The notes under the pieces: generated by a model | Told to the model about the DNA's origin: nothing | The model's input: the letters and a program-made list of their open reading frames with translations, nothing else | Database searches by the model: none | Assembly (NCBI GenBank): GCA_944474755.1 | Contig: OX104113.1 | Coordinates: 51,351,644 to 51,415,643, forward strand | Source: Limnoperna fortunei | Lineage: Eukaryota > Mollusca > Bivalvia > Mytilida > Modiolidae | Reading direction: 5' to 3' | Length of the DNA: 64,000 bases | Position numbers and translations under genes: made by a program | In this document: one piece after another, positions 1 through 12,135 of the stretch | Layout: the number at the start of each line of letters is the position of its first letter | Position numbering within the stretch: position 1 is the first letter of the stretch

Positions 1-17
1 AACTGTTTTGCAAATAA

Positions 18-230
18 TTATGTGTAAATGGCTAAGCAAAAACCATAGTCAAGCTTTTGCGGTTCAGCAGAGCGTTTTAAGCTACATACAATATTGATTT
101 TTGCTTTTATCCAGCTATTATAATCTATCGTTTTCTTTTGATTAACACACGCATCACAATGCATAATGGCTTTATCTTCAAATATTGCCGGATAAAAATA
201 AAAGACAATGCACAAAAAATTAAAATCGAT
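18..230 (-). CDS. Possible second exon of a third receptor-like gene (window edge)
   Basis: Open frame of 70 codons after a splice-acceptor-like site (minus strand ATTTAG, exon from 230), starting with an Ile codon in phase 0 as the second exons of the two complete genes do. It ends at TAA (20-18). It encodes a hydrophobic start (FLCIVFYFYPAIF) and cysteines in the pattern C-x17-C-x2-C-x20-C (HCDAC, then NIVC), loosely like the ectodomain exons at 28019-28413 and 18063-18637, where the comparable spacing is C-x14-C-x1 or 2-C-x9-C. The spacing does not match exactly, and there is no stalk or membrane segment before the stop. It could therefore be a secreted or truncated copy, a pseudogene, or chance. 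The likeliest 5' partner is the signal-peptide exon at 6647-6742, which would need a 6.4-kb first intron. The window edge hides anything downstream. Confidence 0.33.
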   Translation of the reverse strand: MDFNFLCIVFYFYPAIFEDKAIMHCDACVNQKKTIDYNSWIKAKINIVCSLKRSAEPQKLDYGFCLAIYT

Positions 231-1443
231 CTAAATTTCTTTACTTACCACTCGTTCAAATGTTACTACTCTCCACGGAATTCTTACCGAGCAAGCTCCG
301 AATGAATGTGTTTTCAATACTACTCGGTTTGAGAATTCCCTTGAATTAATTGAAGTAACAGATGTATATACCATGCGGTTTTAATCCATTTCGATATCGA
401 CCCGCTAACAACATCATCATCATATATGTAATTTACAAGAAATGAATATGTTACAAATGTGTACGTTTGAAATTAACATCCACTTTTGAAACGTTCTAGT
501 ATCAGTATGGCTTGCCTACTCTTGTCTAAGCAAATATCAGGCAGTTCAGCGCTTAACAGGAAGTTAATATTGATTATTTTGTTTGATGTTTTAGTGTTTT
601 AGCCGTTATTTTTGCATTATTAAATTAGCTAACAATACAAAAGAATGATTCTACCTATTCAAGTTATTTGCTGTCGTGATGAAAAGGATTCCCAAAAGGA
701 AAAGTAAACAATTTTGATGTTATTAATGATGTTGTTTTAGGAGAATGCTGCTTGTATTTACTAAAATATTTCTCGGTAACGCATAGGACACCCAAAAGCA
801 GTCTTTAAAAACAATTTAAGGCGTGCTTAAAAAACACAAATAACGAGTTCAGTTATTGCTATGTAGAAATCTTTATTCACTTCCAAGCAACAACAAAAAA
901 AGATTCTGCCATGGTCTCAATTAAACATATTCCCAAAAGAACAGTAAAAGGTATAGACTCTATCAACTGATGTGATTTTATGATTATGTTGTATTAACCA
1001 GGCTTTATTAAAATATTTCTATGTAATGCATCGATTTCTACCTTGGCTTTAAAATGAAATGATAGTCATCTTTGCTCGGAACTAAGAATTAGTTTTAAAA
1101 AAAACGCGTACAGAAATATCCTATACGTGTATTAAAAAATAAACGATCTGTTTTCATAATGTTTTACTTAAACCAGTATGTTAAATTTTAAAATACCGCA
1201 GGATCCCGTGTGAAATCAGCTCTCTACGCGAACAAGCTTGCAGATATGAAAAAGTTCAACTTTACTCAATAAATAAAAGAATAAATTTGTATGTCATGGC
1301 CATAAAGCTTTTCGGTCTGTTCGTTTGTTCTTTCCACTGCAGATTTACATTTGCGTTAAGCCTTTTTTATGAAGATTGCTTCATCTTTGTACAAAATATT
1401 GAAAGATAAACTATATAGAGTTTTATTACAGCATGTTATGCAT
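231..1443. other. Non-coding AT-rich stretch
   Basis: No open frame of note and no repeat I recognise. Two GTAAG-type donor-like sites on the minus strand (about 236-241 and 283-288) lie just above the exon at 18-230, but no reading frame around them is convincing. Confidence 0.5.
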
Positions 1444-1560
1444 GTAATTCTGCTACGTATTCCGATAATTGTAATTCTGCTACGTATTCCGATAATTGTA
1501 ATTCTGCTACGTATTCCGATAATTGTAATTCTGCTACGTATTCAGATAATTATTATACAA
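1444..1560. repeat. 27-bp minisatellite, about 4 copies
   Basis: Head-to-tail copies of a 27-bp unit containing CTGCTACGTATTCCGATAAT. The first three are almost identical and the last has one visible substitution (CAGATAAT). Because 27 is a multiple of three the array is open in one frame, which produces a spurious short ORF. Confidence 0.9.
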
Positions 1561-1772
1561 TAATTAGGCCACTAGCAGGATTTATCAACCAGAGAAAATG
1601 TAATATTTACCGTATATTAAGGTCAGTAATTGTTTTATTACATGAATAATATCGCCATCTTCCTTCCTCAAAAAAACAGAGGACGTTACCACACAAATGT
1701 AGTTTTCTTTCTATTTTTGGAGTAAAATCAGGCCGATGTTGGATTCCGCTTGACCACTGTGCAGCGAAATCG

Positions 1773-1902
1773 GGTAAAATATTGTACTCATTTACACATG
1801 GGCTAGGTCTTGATATTCATATTTTCTACTTCTCTATCGTTCGACAAAAAATAATCGACTATTAAGGCCTAACCCATGTGCAAATGAGTACAACACAATA
1901 CC
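1773..1902. mobile_element. Palindromic MITE-like element
   Basis: The arms at 1773-1811 and 1864-1902 are inverted copies of each other (core GTACTCATTTRCACATGGG) around a short unrelated loop. This is typical of a miniature inverted-repeat element. I could not fix a target-site duplication, so the ends are approximate. Confidence 0.6.
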
Positions 1903-1980
1903 CTCATGAATTATTTCTTAATTTATTCATATACATTGCACACAAGTTTTTAAAATATTTCTACTCTCAAATGTCATAAG

Positions 1981-2161
1981 GGGCCTCGCTGGTTCAGGCA
2001 GTTAGTAATCCACTATTGATCACGTCCGTGTCAACTTTAAGGTTACAGGTTCCAGTCTAACGGCAGGGTGTTCTTGACTTTAATCTTCATTGACAAGGAT
2101 TGCCAGTTTTCGTATCGAAGACCTAGGATTTCACCGGGTATTCCGTTTACCTTTTCTAATA
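1981..2161 (+). mobile_element. tRNA-derived SINE, 5' part (split by LINE)
   Basis: Degenerate copy of the SINE that recurs through the window. The tRNA-like head includes ATTGATCACG and GGTTACAGGTTCCAG (B-box-like), followed by the body segment TTGACAAGGATTGCCAGTTT. It breaks off at TTTTCTAATA (2152-2161). That 10-mer is repeated at 3761-3770, where the SINE resumes with AAAACTGGAC. Confidence 0.85.
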
Positions 2162-3760
2162 CTTTGTGGATGCAAGTATAGAAGCATTGAAACTAGTGCC
2201 TGAGGTCCAGAAAGCAAAGAGGACACACCAGTCCGATCACCCAGATGTTGTGAGAGCCCGCAAGGCTGTTGACACTGCAAGATCCACATACACAAGGAAT
2301 GATTCGATGTAACATCTAGAAGACCTCAAGGCTGCGAAAAGCTATCTTTTGTCAGTATACAACAGGCGGAGCTTGCAGAGAAGATAAGTCTAATGGAAGG
2401 TGCTTCAGAGAGCATGAAGTATGGCGAGGCAAGTCTGGCAACCTGACCAAAGCTGATAACTATAGAGGAATCAGCTTAACCTGCATCATAGCAAAGCTGT
2501 ATAACCGAATGATCCTAAACAGAATACGACCAGTGATTAATCTGAGGATGAGATACAACCAGAATGGTTTTCGAATCGGTAGGACAACAGTTGCCCAGAT
2601 CCTCGCATTGAGAAGAATCATAGAAGAGGTAAAGAAGAACAACCTATCGGCAATTCTTACTTTCATCGATTTCAAGAAGGCATTTGACTCCATCCATAAG
2701 GGGAAAATGATGCGTATTCTGAAAGCATACGGGATCCCTCCAAGATTACTCTCTGCCATAGAAACCATGTACTCTGGCACAAAGGCAAAGTCGTAACACC
2801 AGATGGGACAACAGAAGAATTCGACATCTTAGCAGTAGTTCTTCAGGCGGATACATTGGATCCATTCTTGTTTGTCATAGTCCTTGACTACGCCCTACGA
2901 AAGGCTACAGCAAACTATGAACATCTAGGCTTTACAATAACTCCAAGAAGGTCTAGAAGACATGGACCAGTAACACTGACAGACTTGAATTTCGCAGACG
3001 ACATATGTCTTCTCTCTGACGAAATTCAAGAAGCACAGGAACTTCTTGAGAGAGTCGAAAAGGAATGTTCAAAGGTAGGATTGCATCTAAATGCCAAGAA
3101 AACTGAATACATGGCTTTTAACATTGGTGAACACCAACCACTGACAACCAGCGATGGATCGCAGTTGAAACGCACGGGTGATTTCAAATACCTTGGAGCA
3201 TGGGTCAATACAACAGAGCAAGACATCCGGATAAGGAAGTCTCTTCTCTTGGTTGGAAAGCACTGCATGGAATGAAGAGAATTTGAAAGTCTACACTATC
3301 CAAGAGACTCAAGGCAAGATTCTTCATTGGAGCAGTGGAGACTATACTTCTCTATGGGTGTGAAGCCTGGACGCTGACCAGGTCCCTCTCAAAGGCATTA
3401 GATGGTTGCTATACCAGAATGCTGAGAATGGTGTTCAACATCAGCTGGAAGGACCATGTCACCAATGCAGAGCTGTATGGAGATCTACCGAGGCTAACAG
3501 ACAAGATTGCAGCACGACGTCTAAGTCTCGCTGGACACTGCTTTAGACATCCTAAACTCCCTGCTTACCACGTAATATTGTGGCAGCCAAAACATGGAAA
3601 GATGGGAGTCGGGCGCCCACCAACAACGATGGTAAACACTTTGCTATTAGACACCAGTGTCATCACCGTCGAGGAGTTAGCTACTTGTATGCAGGACAGA
3701 GATGTGTGGCGCCGCTGTTGTAGAGCTCGGCTTTCAACGCCGACTTAATAGTAGTAGTAG
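2162..3760 (+). mobile_element. 5'-truncated non-LTR retrotransposon (LINE) inserted in a SINE
   Basis: A 1.6-kb LINE copy flanked by a perfect 10-bp target duplication (TTTTCTAATA at 2152-2161 and 3761-3770). It keeps most of the reverse transcriptase: NYRGISLTC near 2458, QNGFR near 2561, FIDFKKAFDS near 2665, FLFVIVLDYALRKA near 2868, the catalytic FADD box as NFADDICLLSD near 2987, then the C-terminal thumb/tail region to the stop near 3748. The 3' end is a short TAG repeat. It has no endonuclease domain because the 5' end is truncated, and frameshifts separate the RT blocks at about 2795 and 3275. It was copied from an active element but is dead. The clade (RTE/L2-like or other) cannot be settled by eye. 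Confidence 0.9.
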
Positions 3761-3842
3761 TTTTCTAATAAAAACTGGACTGCATGAAAAAGCTGCAAAT
3801 TGTTGACAATTACGTTAAACCCCAGTCAAACAAACAAAACAA
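3761..3842 (+). mobile_element. SINE 3' part (continues 1981-2161)
   Basis: Begins with the second copy of the TTTTCTAATA duplication. It continues as the SINE tail (AATAAAAACTGGAC, then a degenerate TGAAAAAGCTG and GTTAAAC) and ends in the CAAACAAACAAAA-type A-rich tail. Confidence 0.85.
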
Positions 3843-4127
3843 ATGGCATTACTACAGTAGATTCGAAGCAACTGAGTGGACTAGGAGATAAATTTCATCT
3901 ACATGTTTTGTTCAATTAAGTGATTCGGCAAATAATTCATTGTTTCACAAGTTACTTACTTTTACGCAAGTTTCTTACCGCATTTTCATGAACTTACCGC
4001 CCATAAACATTTTAGGACATATTTAACGCAAACAGAACAAATAGTATATTTCTATACATTGAATCGTAAAAACACGAACGTGAAATGAATTTAAAGTTGA
4101 TTATTTGTTTAGTGGTCTTTTTTCCAA

Positions 4128-4300
4128 CAATTTTCCAGCAATCGTGGGAGTGTAACAGAGAAACCCCGACATTCAGCAGGAAATCTGGCAATACTTGAGA
4201 ACCCCCTGCCCGCTGACCTCTATGATAACAAGCATGTGATCATTAATAGATGATGAACTATCATAAGCACTCGGCCACCGAGGCCCTTACAGAACTGTGT
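4128..4300 (-). mobile_element. Degenerate tRNA-derived SINE copy
   Basis: In reverse orientation it shows the tail side (AATTTTCCAGCAAT), the body (CTGGCAATACTTGAGA), and the tRNA-like head with GTGATCATTAATAGATGATG and CACTCGGCCACCGAGGCCC, which is the reverse of the A-box region. Confidence 0.75.
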
Positions 4301-4336
4301 ACTATACAGTTATTTAACCACATTAAGAATTTATTA

Positions 4337-4436
4337 TATGGCAATATTCAAATCACACCCCCTATCAATCTGAGACCGCCATATCTGCCTGAGAGACTTG
4401 AGGGTTGGTAAGGGATGTGAAATGGATATTGCCATA
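4337..4436. mobile_element. Short palindromic element
   Basis: ATATGGCAATATTCAAATCAC at the left is matched, imperfectly, by the inverted GTGAAATGGATATTGCCATAT at the right. It resembles a small MITE. Ends and target duplication are uncertain. Confidence 0.4.
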
Positions 4437-4936
4437 TTATCACCTTTGTATCACAATTTATTAATTAAAATCACAAGTTTCAAATAATTCCATATCTTGT
4501 CCTGCAGGGCAGATATGGATCTCCATTGAAAATATAAATGATATCAATATCTGCCCTGGCGGGGGTGTAATACATCATCCGTGTAATTACATCCAATAGC
4601 GACATGGTTCTTCAACCTATATCAGTATCATATATGCAAAATCAAAGATATCTTTACTAAATATATGGTAATAGTATGTACAGATATTATTCTATATATC
4701 AAGATACAATTAATATTAACTGGGAAACATACCCTGATTGCTTATTTCCTTTACCCCCGCTACAATTATGTTGTCACGTGTACGTCTACCCATATCCAGA
4801 TATCAAATAAGACAAGAACTTGTGGTTCTTTGTTCAATATTGTTAAAATTTATATTTATACATGTATTACAAACAATAAAGTCAATAGAGAATCAGTGCC
4901 GAAATAAAATTATCGTTTAAAAAAGAGAAGAAGTGT

Positions 4937-5292
4937 ATCGTTGAAGTCGACAACATACGTCTTCTCGGTTCGCGGAGTACATGGAGTTGTCTCTCTTTAA
5001 TTGTTATATTTCCTCACAACTGCAAATCTTAAAAACCTAAGCTAACTGTTAAGTACCTACTTATGGGTTTAACTTCAAATTCAGACAAAATTTATAGAAA
5101 GAAAATACCAAACTGCAAAACAAAAACATACGCCTTTTTGGTTCATGGTAGTTCATGGAGTTGTCTTTCTTTAATTGTTATATTTCCTCACAATCGCCCA
5201 TATTAAAACCTCAGTCGACTGCTAAGTACCTACTTATGAGTTTAGCTTCAAATTTTAATCAAAATACGTGGAAAGGAAATACCAAACTTCGT
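4937..5292. repeat. Direct tandem duplication, about 178 bp x 2
   Basis: Two adjacent diverged copies share CATGGAGTTGTCT, TAATTGTTATATTTCCTCAC and AAGTACCTACTTATG in the same order and spacing. I see no coding potential in either. Confidence 0.85.
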
Positions 5293-6646
5293 TGTAGGAG
5301 GCGTTTAAATTTGGTATCAATCAATTATTATTAGCCATCTGGCATTGACATTTTTGAAGTGGTCTAATGCAGCACCACCTATTTATTAATTAAAAGCATG
5401 TTTGGCCGCTGCCTTTTATTTACAGATGATGTATTGAGCACTTTTACGTTTTTTATGTATTAAACACACAAACGGGAACCTGTGCATCTACTCTATAGAT
5501 ATGCTAGTGAATATATTCCCCATGGTGAATTACAAGTTTTCAGAAATTGACAGCAGGCTCTTAGTGTGCAGATACATTTATCTGTTTGATAATCAAATTG
5601 CTTCATATCAATGTCAAATTTCTAAAAATAACTTTTAATGCACATTTCTTATAAATACAAAAAATGAAAACGAAACGTTTAATTTTGGCAAACAATATAT
5701 TTCCTTTGTTAAGATTATTACGAGCATACATTTGTTAAAAAACTTTCGACTAATTTTCTGTTTACATATCTTATTCTATTTGAGCATCAATTTCTACGTA
5801 TGTTTACTGCGTTATTTCTTTGAACTGAATTAGTGAAATAGAGATGATTGTATTTTGAAGTCTTTGATTTCAGTCATGCTATTACAAATTGGAGGGTGTA
5901 ATGCCGTTCTGGTGATGTATTCATTTAAAAAAGTAAAAACAAAGGCTATCGTTGCCAAATTTAAACATATAATATAGTAACAAATACTTTAAAGCAATAA
6001 TTTGAATACTTTTTTTTTATTCCGGAAGTTAGGTCTGTGACTGTGCATAATTTTATTACAGTACTCGTGAACATAAATGTTTAACATAATATATGTACAC
6101 GTGTACATGTAGTAACGAAATTGACGATACGTGTACCTAAATATAATTTATACTAAAATGTTTCGGAACTATAAACATTCGAAATAATGCACATCTGGAA
6201 TGAGTAACATTCGGAATAATGAATCTTCGAAGGATTGAAACTATTATTCAGGACAATTAACATTCGGAATAACGAGCGTATTTCCTTTTTGAAACTCTAC
6301 AGCGTTAAGTTGACAAACACAACACATTGTTCAGTATAATTTGCATAGGTATACGATTACGCAATGTTAGCTTATATATAACCAAAAATATATGCATGCT
6401 TACTGTATCAAGACTTAATGCACAAAACAAAAGCATATATCGCAAAAGAGTTCTCCAAGTACAGATGCCTGTGTAAGAATTCAAGTTTTCAAAATTTCAA
6501 ACAAAACCTACAGTATACTCGAAAATGCATAAAAGACTCCAAATGCATGACAGAATTATATCTGACGATATTTTTTTTCTGTTCGTTATGAATTGTTTTA
6601 AAACAGATTTTCTCGAATGTCATAAAATTTGGAGGTCAAAACTTAC
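5293..6646. other. Non-coding stretch
   Basis: AT-rich. The only visible structure is a few scattered AACATTCGGAATAA words near 6176-6275. If the exons at 6647-6742 and 18-230 belong together, this is part of their intron. Confidence 0.5.
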
Positions 6647-6742
6647 CTCACTACATAAAGAAATATTAGTCTCCATTTTGCTGGACGCAAAATGCGCATG
6701 AACTACCAATAAAACGCCGACCAGTTTAGTTATCGTCAACAT
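6647..6742 (-). CDS. Signal-peptide first exon of a third receptor-like gene
   Basis: ATG at 6742 opens 32 codons that run exactly to a consensus donor (GAG then GTAAGT, minus strand 6646-6641), ending in phase 0. The peptide is a textbook signal sequence: a short basic n-region (MLTITK), a hydrophobic core (LVGVLLVV), a small-residue cleavage zone (HAHFASS), then an N-glycosylation sequon (NIS) and the end LCSE. Gene 1 at 20280-20381 has a 34-codon first exon ending FCSE in the same phase, and gene 2 at 29632-29736 has a 35-codon one, so this is probably a third tandem member. The next exon should lie to the left on the minus strand. The only open frame I find there is 18-230, so the rest is unproven. 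Confidence 0.55.
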
Positions 6743-7235
6743 AACCACCTCATCCTAAACAACTGAAAAATAATAAAATGACTCTGATATGTTTTATGTG
6801 TATGATATATCATATCTTTATCTTAATGCGGCTACTGTGAAGGATATGTCCATTACCCAGAGAAAACGGAAAAAAGGGAGGTGATATTAAGTTGCAGAAT
6901 TCTTTTAATTAGAAATAATTGCAAACGTTTGTATCAATTTAGTGTAATTTTATTTCTGTTGGAGTATATTATCTCAGCCAATTAACGTTTTATCTTAGGG
7001 AAGTCGACCTTTTAAACGAGTCTTTATTTTTTTCTGTTTTATTATCGTACTTAACTGACTATTAAAACCACTTCAAGACGATAACGGAATTTTTAAAAAA
7101 CATTTCACATATTCCACATGGAGGTCAATTTTTCTTTAAAAATTTACAACATCTGTGCCCAAAATAGTGATTGTAATCTCGCCAAGTATGTACTTCTGTA
7201 GTTATTTTTAGGACAGTACTGTTTTTTTCTTACGG
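6743..7235. other. Non-coding stretch
   Basis: Upstream flank of the signal-peptide exon. A mollusc-style AAAGGGAGGTGATAT word occurs near 6864. Nothing else is recognised. Confidence 0.45.
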
Positions 7236-7237
7236 TA

Positions 7238-7369
7238 CAAAGTAACAATAACATATATCTTGATTCAGCAATTACAAAGAAAGGCCCACATGGATAATGG
7301 CGTACTACTACGATCCAAATGGCATTTGTTTGTAGTTGCTGAATAAAGATATATGTTATTGTTACTTTG
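7238..7369. mobile_element. Palindromic MITE with TA duplication (Tc1/mariner-like)
   Basis: A 132-bp element with about 45-bp inverted termini starting CAAAGTAACAATAACATATA, nearly perfect, flanked by TA on both sides (7236-7237 and 7370-7371). The TA target and the structure suggest a non-autonomous Tc1/mariner derivative. It has no coding sequence. Confidence 0.75.
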
Positions 7370-7371
7370 TA

Positions 7372-8224
7372 CTGTTTAAGAAACAGAAGAGCTTGTTTGG
7401 TAGCTTTCTGCTACGCTCTGACGAAATTGTACTCAACACGTAACATTCTCTATAAGTAGATTCATAGTTCAAGTACAAATAGTAATCATCGCACCAATAA
7501 ATACGTTCACAAATCAATCAATCAATCAATCAATCAATATGAAGGAATTTTCAGATCTAACTGTACCAGTTCTGTCTAACTGTACCAGTTCTGTCAGATA
7601 CATAAAATCTTAACCCAGCCTAAATAGCAGTTTAATGTATTGTTGAATACGACGGGCCCAGTCACGTGGGCCCAGTATCTCTATCATATTTTCTTCGTTC
7701 TATTTAGAGATCAACAGCATTACGAAAGCAAGCTGTTAGATAAATAAAGTGCCAAAATGACACGCTGTTTGTTATTTCTGGCACAGGGAGATCTTTTTTG
7801 GGATAATGACTACCTTGTTGCTTTTTACGACCACATAATGGTACAATTTGGCTTTCTTCTAGCACAAAGAGTTGAATTCATTTTTAAACTATGTGATTTT
7901 TGTATCCACTTTAACCACATTCCAACTTAATTCGCTAATATAACTCAAATTTATCTGCAGACAAACATACACCAGTAGCAAAAAAGACAGTGCATGTATA
8001 CGAATATAAGCAATGTAAACCAGATAATTATACCAATACACAATATATATACTGTAATTGTATATTTCATATAGCTAAAGATTGGATCTCCGCAGTTCTG
8101 TTGACGTTTTACAGATAAAACTACAGACAAACCTGTACAAAACAGTTTTATTAGTATTGCCCGACCTTGAACTTGAAGAAGTCTACGTCGTCACAGCTCT
8201 GCGAAAATTGGCTAGTACACTATC
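7372..8224. other. Non-coding stretch with (AATC)n
   Basis: Contains an (AATC)n microsatellite at 7513-7539, followed by a 20-bp direct repeat (CTAACTGTACCAGTTCTGT, twice, 7557-7596). No gene seen. Confidence 0.6.
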
Positions 8225-8785
8225 CAGCTAAATTGGTTGTAACAATATCCAGATGAATTGGCTTTTGCACTATCCAGAAAATATGGGCTGCTATATTATC
8301 AACAGAATATGGTCTGTTACACTATCCAGAGAATATGGGGTGCTACACTATCCAGAGAATATGGGGTGCTACACTATCCAGAGAATATGGGGTGCTACAC
8401 TATCCAGAAATATGGGCTGCTATATTATCAACAGAATAAGGATTGTTACATTTGAAGCAAAATATGGGCTGCTTCATTATCCACATAATATGGGCTGCTA
8501 CATTTTCCACAGAATATAGGATGCTACATTTACAACATAATATGGGCTGCTACATTATTTACAGAATATTGGCTGGTCCATTATCCAAAGAATATCGACT
8601 TCTACATTATTCACGGAATCTGGGCTGCTACATTATTGACAAAATTTGGGTTGTTAAATTATCCACATAATATGGGCTGCAACATTATCCACAGAATTTG
8701 GGCTGCTAAATTATCCTCATAATATGAGCTTCTACATTATTTACAGAATATGGGATGCTACATTATCCATAGAGTTTTGTTACAC
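8225..8785. repeat. 26-bp minisatellite, about 20 degenerate copies
   Basis: Tandem copies around CTACAYTATCCASAGAATAT plus GGGSTG. The copies at about 8310-8410 are the most uniform and the outer ones are increasingly degenerate. The ORFs in this stretch are repeat artefacts. Confidence 0.9.
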
Positions 8786-8789
8786 TATC

Positions 8790-11700
8790 AGGCTCTTCCT
8801 TTGGGGTTTTTCGTGTTATAATATGGAAAGCCTGACCGCGCAGCATCGTAGCGTGTTTAAAGGTTTACATGCTTCTTCCACTGTAAAGACCACTTTTTTA
8901 AATTTCGAAAGAGAGCAGGCGCATTGCGGCCTCTACAAAAGGCAATTTTTAGTCGTCCATATGATTCAAATCTCCGTACTCTTACCGTCGGTTATAATTA
9001 GTCCATATTGGTAGGTCCCAGTCACTACTGGTGAGTTATTGTTTGTTAACTTGTGCGCGTGCCTAAGATGAAATATTCTGGAAATATTGCTGGACATTAC
9101 ATTATTATATAATCCATAAAAAAAAATATGCCAGCTAGCCCCCCCCCCCCCTTTTTTTTTTACTGCTGACTAGCCCATTTTTCATCGGTTGATACCTTTA
9201 AAATGATTCATTGTTTGTTTACATGTTCTCGTTCTGTAAGTTTAATAGAAACTACATTTAAAAAAATCAAAGCTGAAAACTGAACCATTGAAAATACCAC
9301 GTCACCAACGAGACAACCGACACCTCACGTGCGACACCTAAATGTCCTAAATTACGCTATTTACATTTGATATGAAAACGTTCCTGATTTACATACATTG
9401 CCTATTAATTATCAACTACTTACCTAAAATCTAGGTCATGTTTTAATTATCCACGTCATTTTCTTCGATCTATTCTTGTCCCATTTATGTGATGAGGCAC
9501 GTGAAGTGTGGTTTCTCTGATAGAAAACATAGATTTAATGTAAATGATATAGCTTTCTTTATCTGTAAAAAAGATACATTTATCAATACGCGATCATACA
9601 AAACAAAGAACTGCAGAAACTGTTTGAACAAGAAATGTGTTGTTAGGTGAAAACTTCTATTGTGTGGAATTCAGGCTTGTGTTGAATATGGAATGTATAT
9701 AAACCACACGACAGTGGAAAACGTTCAAATACCGTAGCAAGTAAAAAAGTGTTATTTTTTAAATATAAATCTTGTTGTCAGTATTTTACGACAAAAATTA
9801 TAAATCTACGTCCGACACACATCCCATAAATTAATATAAAAAAATGAAATAAACAAATAAAAAAGCATCGGATTATTTGGAATTGTGTGTGTCCACTAAA
9901 AGCAATGCACTTTAAAGTTCCCCATAATCCCCACCCCCCACCCCAACACACACACACACACCTTCTACGCTTCAACACAGTGTTGTCGTTATGCCAGACC
10001 TTGTTAACGGGTTTGTTTATAGGAGGAAGTTAATACACTATACATTCCAGAGATATGTCTTGTGGTCAGAACGTCACTTAAAAATGTTCATTACACATTT
10101 TTACGCGTTTGCAATTAGTTTTAAATTGTCTAATGTAGCAATGTAAACGACATTAACGTTCTGGAACGAAAGGCTTCGTCCGCAAATGTATAATATGTCA
10201 CGTAGTTCAGGTCACGATAAAATTAGCTTTTCTTATCGCAGCGAAATTTAAATTATTTACATGGAAAGACTTAAAATTCAAGTTAACAATACCTATAACG
10301 ACATTATTTAGATTACATATTGAAAGATAAACTAAGTTAGCTGTTACGTCATCATAAGTGTTGTTTTCACAAGACAAAAATAAACTACTAGTACTTACTT
10401 GAATACAATTACTGAAAAGACTGACAACTTATGGATTTTCCATGTACTTCTCTAGTAACATGCTTCGTTATGATCAATTCGTTATTAACAAACAAGTACA
10501 ACATAATGAACAATAGATCGATACAAACCATATGGAGTACACCAAGAAATAGTAAGATAGTATTAACGTAAGTGTATTTTATGGTTCATGAATCTATCTG
10601 GAATATAAATCATTGGTTATTTATGACTTGGGAAGTGTCATATCACATACAATTAAAAGAAAAGAGAAAAAATTCATTTCGAAAATAATTTTATATTCAA
10701 CAATATCCATCCGGTTTCTCTTGAAAACAAACAATAAATTTTTCACATTTATTATCCGAAATTTACAATTATACCCCAATGGGGATGAAGGCAAATATAT
10801 AACAAAAAAATGAAACAAATTTTATAAACACAATCCATATCCTTTGCCTCAAATAACCACTACAAATACTAAAACCTACCTCTTCCATCGAACAAAAAAC
10901 TCCCAAGTAAAATATGCTGAAATAGCTCTCAAAAGGGATCGTGTATATAATAAAACGTGACAAAGAAACAAAATGCAATTGACCGTGAGTGTAGGGTGGA
11001 TATGCTATTTTTAGCTACACCACAAGCAGACACAGTGCAAGCAGACAACCAATAAAATTGATTTCAATTACAATCAAGAATTAGTAGCTTTTATTGTATT
11101 TAATATTGAGGGATTTTCACTATATAGTTGTACCCAACACTAAATGTGACATATAATTCTTTTGGGTTTTATAATTTGGCGAGATTTCTGCCGTCTGACA
11201 CGTGTTTTATGGCGTATTAACGCGCCGTTCCTTTATTGATGCAATATTCCTTTGTCCGGTTTTAATCACTGCTCCCCAGTATTATTCAAATTACAACAAG
11301 GCTGTGGCATTCAATAAATTGAAACCCGATTGCTCATAATTTATTAATGACATTCGAAACAAAAAGAATGAAAGATTCAACCCCATAATAGATTATATAT
11401 CTGATATAATATAATAAAGACAACGTATCGACGCGGTTCATTAAAAAAACGATAGAAAAATTAATTTGATTAAATGTCAAAAGAACTTTGATTTTTGCCC
11501 AGGTTTAACTGTGATTAATCATTAATCGTGATACTTCAGATACATTCATTATGTCGATAAATTTAATTGATTAAATAAGAATTCACCAATTATTTATCAT
11601 AGAGCAAAGTTTTTTACTTTGCAAGTGAAAGTACCCCTGTGTAAACCCACCAAATGTGAAATTATTCCTTTTTGTTAGGAAGGGGGGACACGGGCTTGTC

Positions 11701-11845
11701 AAGTATAATACTGCTAACTTAGGCGCTAACAATAGTTACTTTTTCTGCCAGTGAAATTGGTCGTCATATTTATCAGAACACTGCTTTCAGTGACGTAAAA
11801 TATCATATTAATCCAAAACCGATTAAGTGCGGACTTATTTTGTTT
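8790..11845. other. Non-coding stretch
   Basis: No gene recognised. It contains a poly-C/poly-T run (9139-9161) and a short (CA)n run near 9942-9962 after C-rich sequence. Minus-strand donor-like sites at about 9420 and 10398 have no open frame behind them. Confidence 0.5.
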
Positions 11846-12135
11846 CTTTGTTTGTTAGATGTTAAAGTGGCTTTCAGCAATTTTTCAGATTTTTAAAGCC
11901 ACTTTCAGCAATTTTTTCAGCTATATCATGGCGTCCAGTTTTTATTGGCTGAGGAAGCCGAAGTAGCAGAAGAAAAAAAACCTCTGACCTTCAGTATGGA
12001 AAACTGGCAATCCTTGTCAATTAAGATTAGAATCGAGTACACCCTGCCGCATTGTCTCGAACAAGCAACCTCAGTGTTGACAGACCACGTGATCAATAGT
12101 AGACGAACTACCTTAACCACTCGACCACTGAGGCC
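11846..12135 (-). mobile_element. tRNA-derived SINE, nearly full length, duplicated tail
   Basis: Reverse-oriented SINE from the tail (GTTTGTTAG, CTTTCAGCAATTTTTCAG) through AGCTATATCATGGCGTCCAG, the body (AACTGGCAATCCTTGTCAAT) and the tRNA head (GACCACGTGATCAATAGTAG, ACTCGACCACTGAGGCC). The tail segment CACTTTCAGCAATTTTTCAG is present twice (about 11870-11920). This is a local duplication or a second truncated copy inserted in the same place. Confidence 0.85.

Noticed and set aside
8253..8670. Short ORFs over the 26-bp array
   Set aside because: Repeat artefacts without any protein signature.
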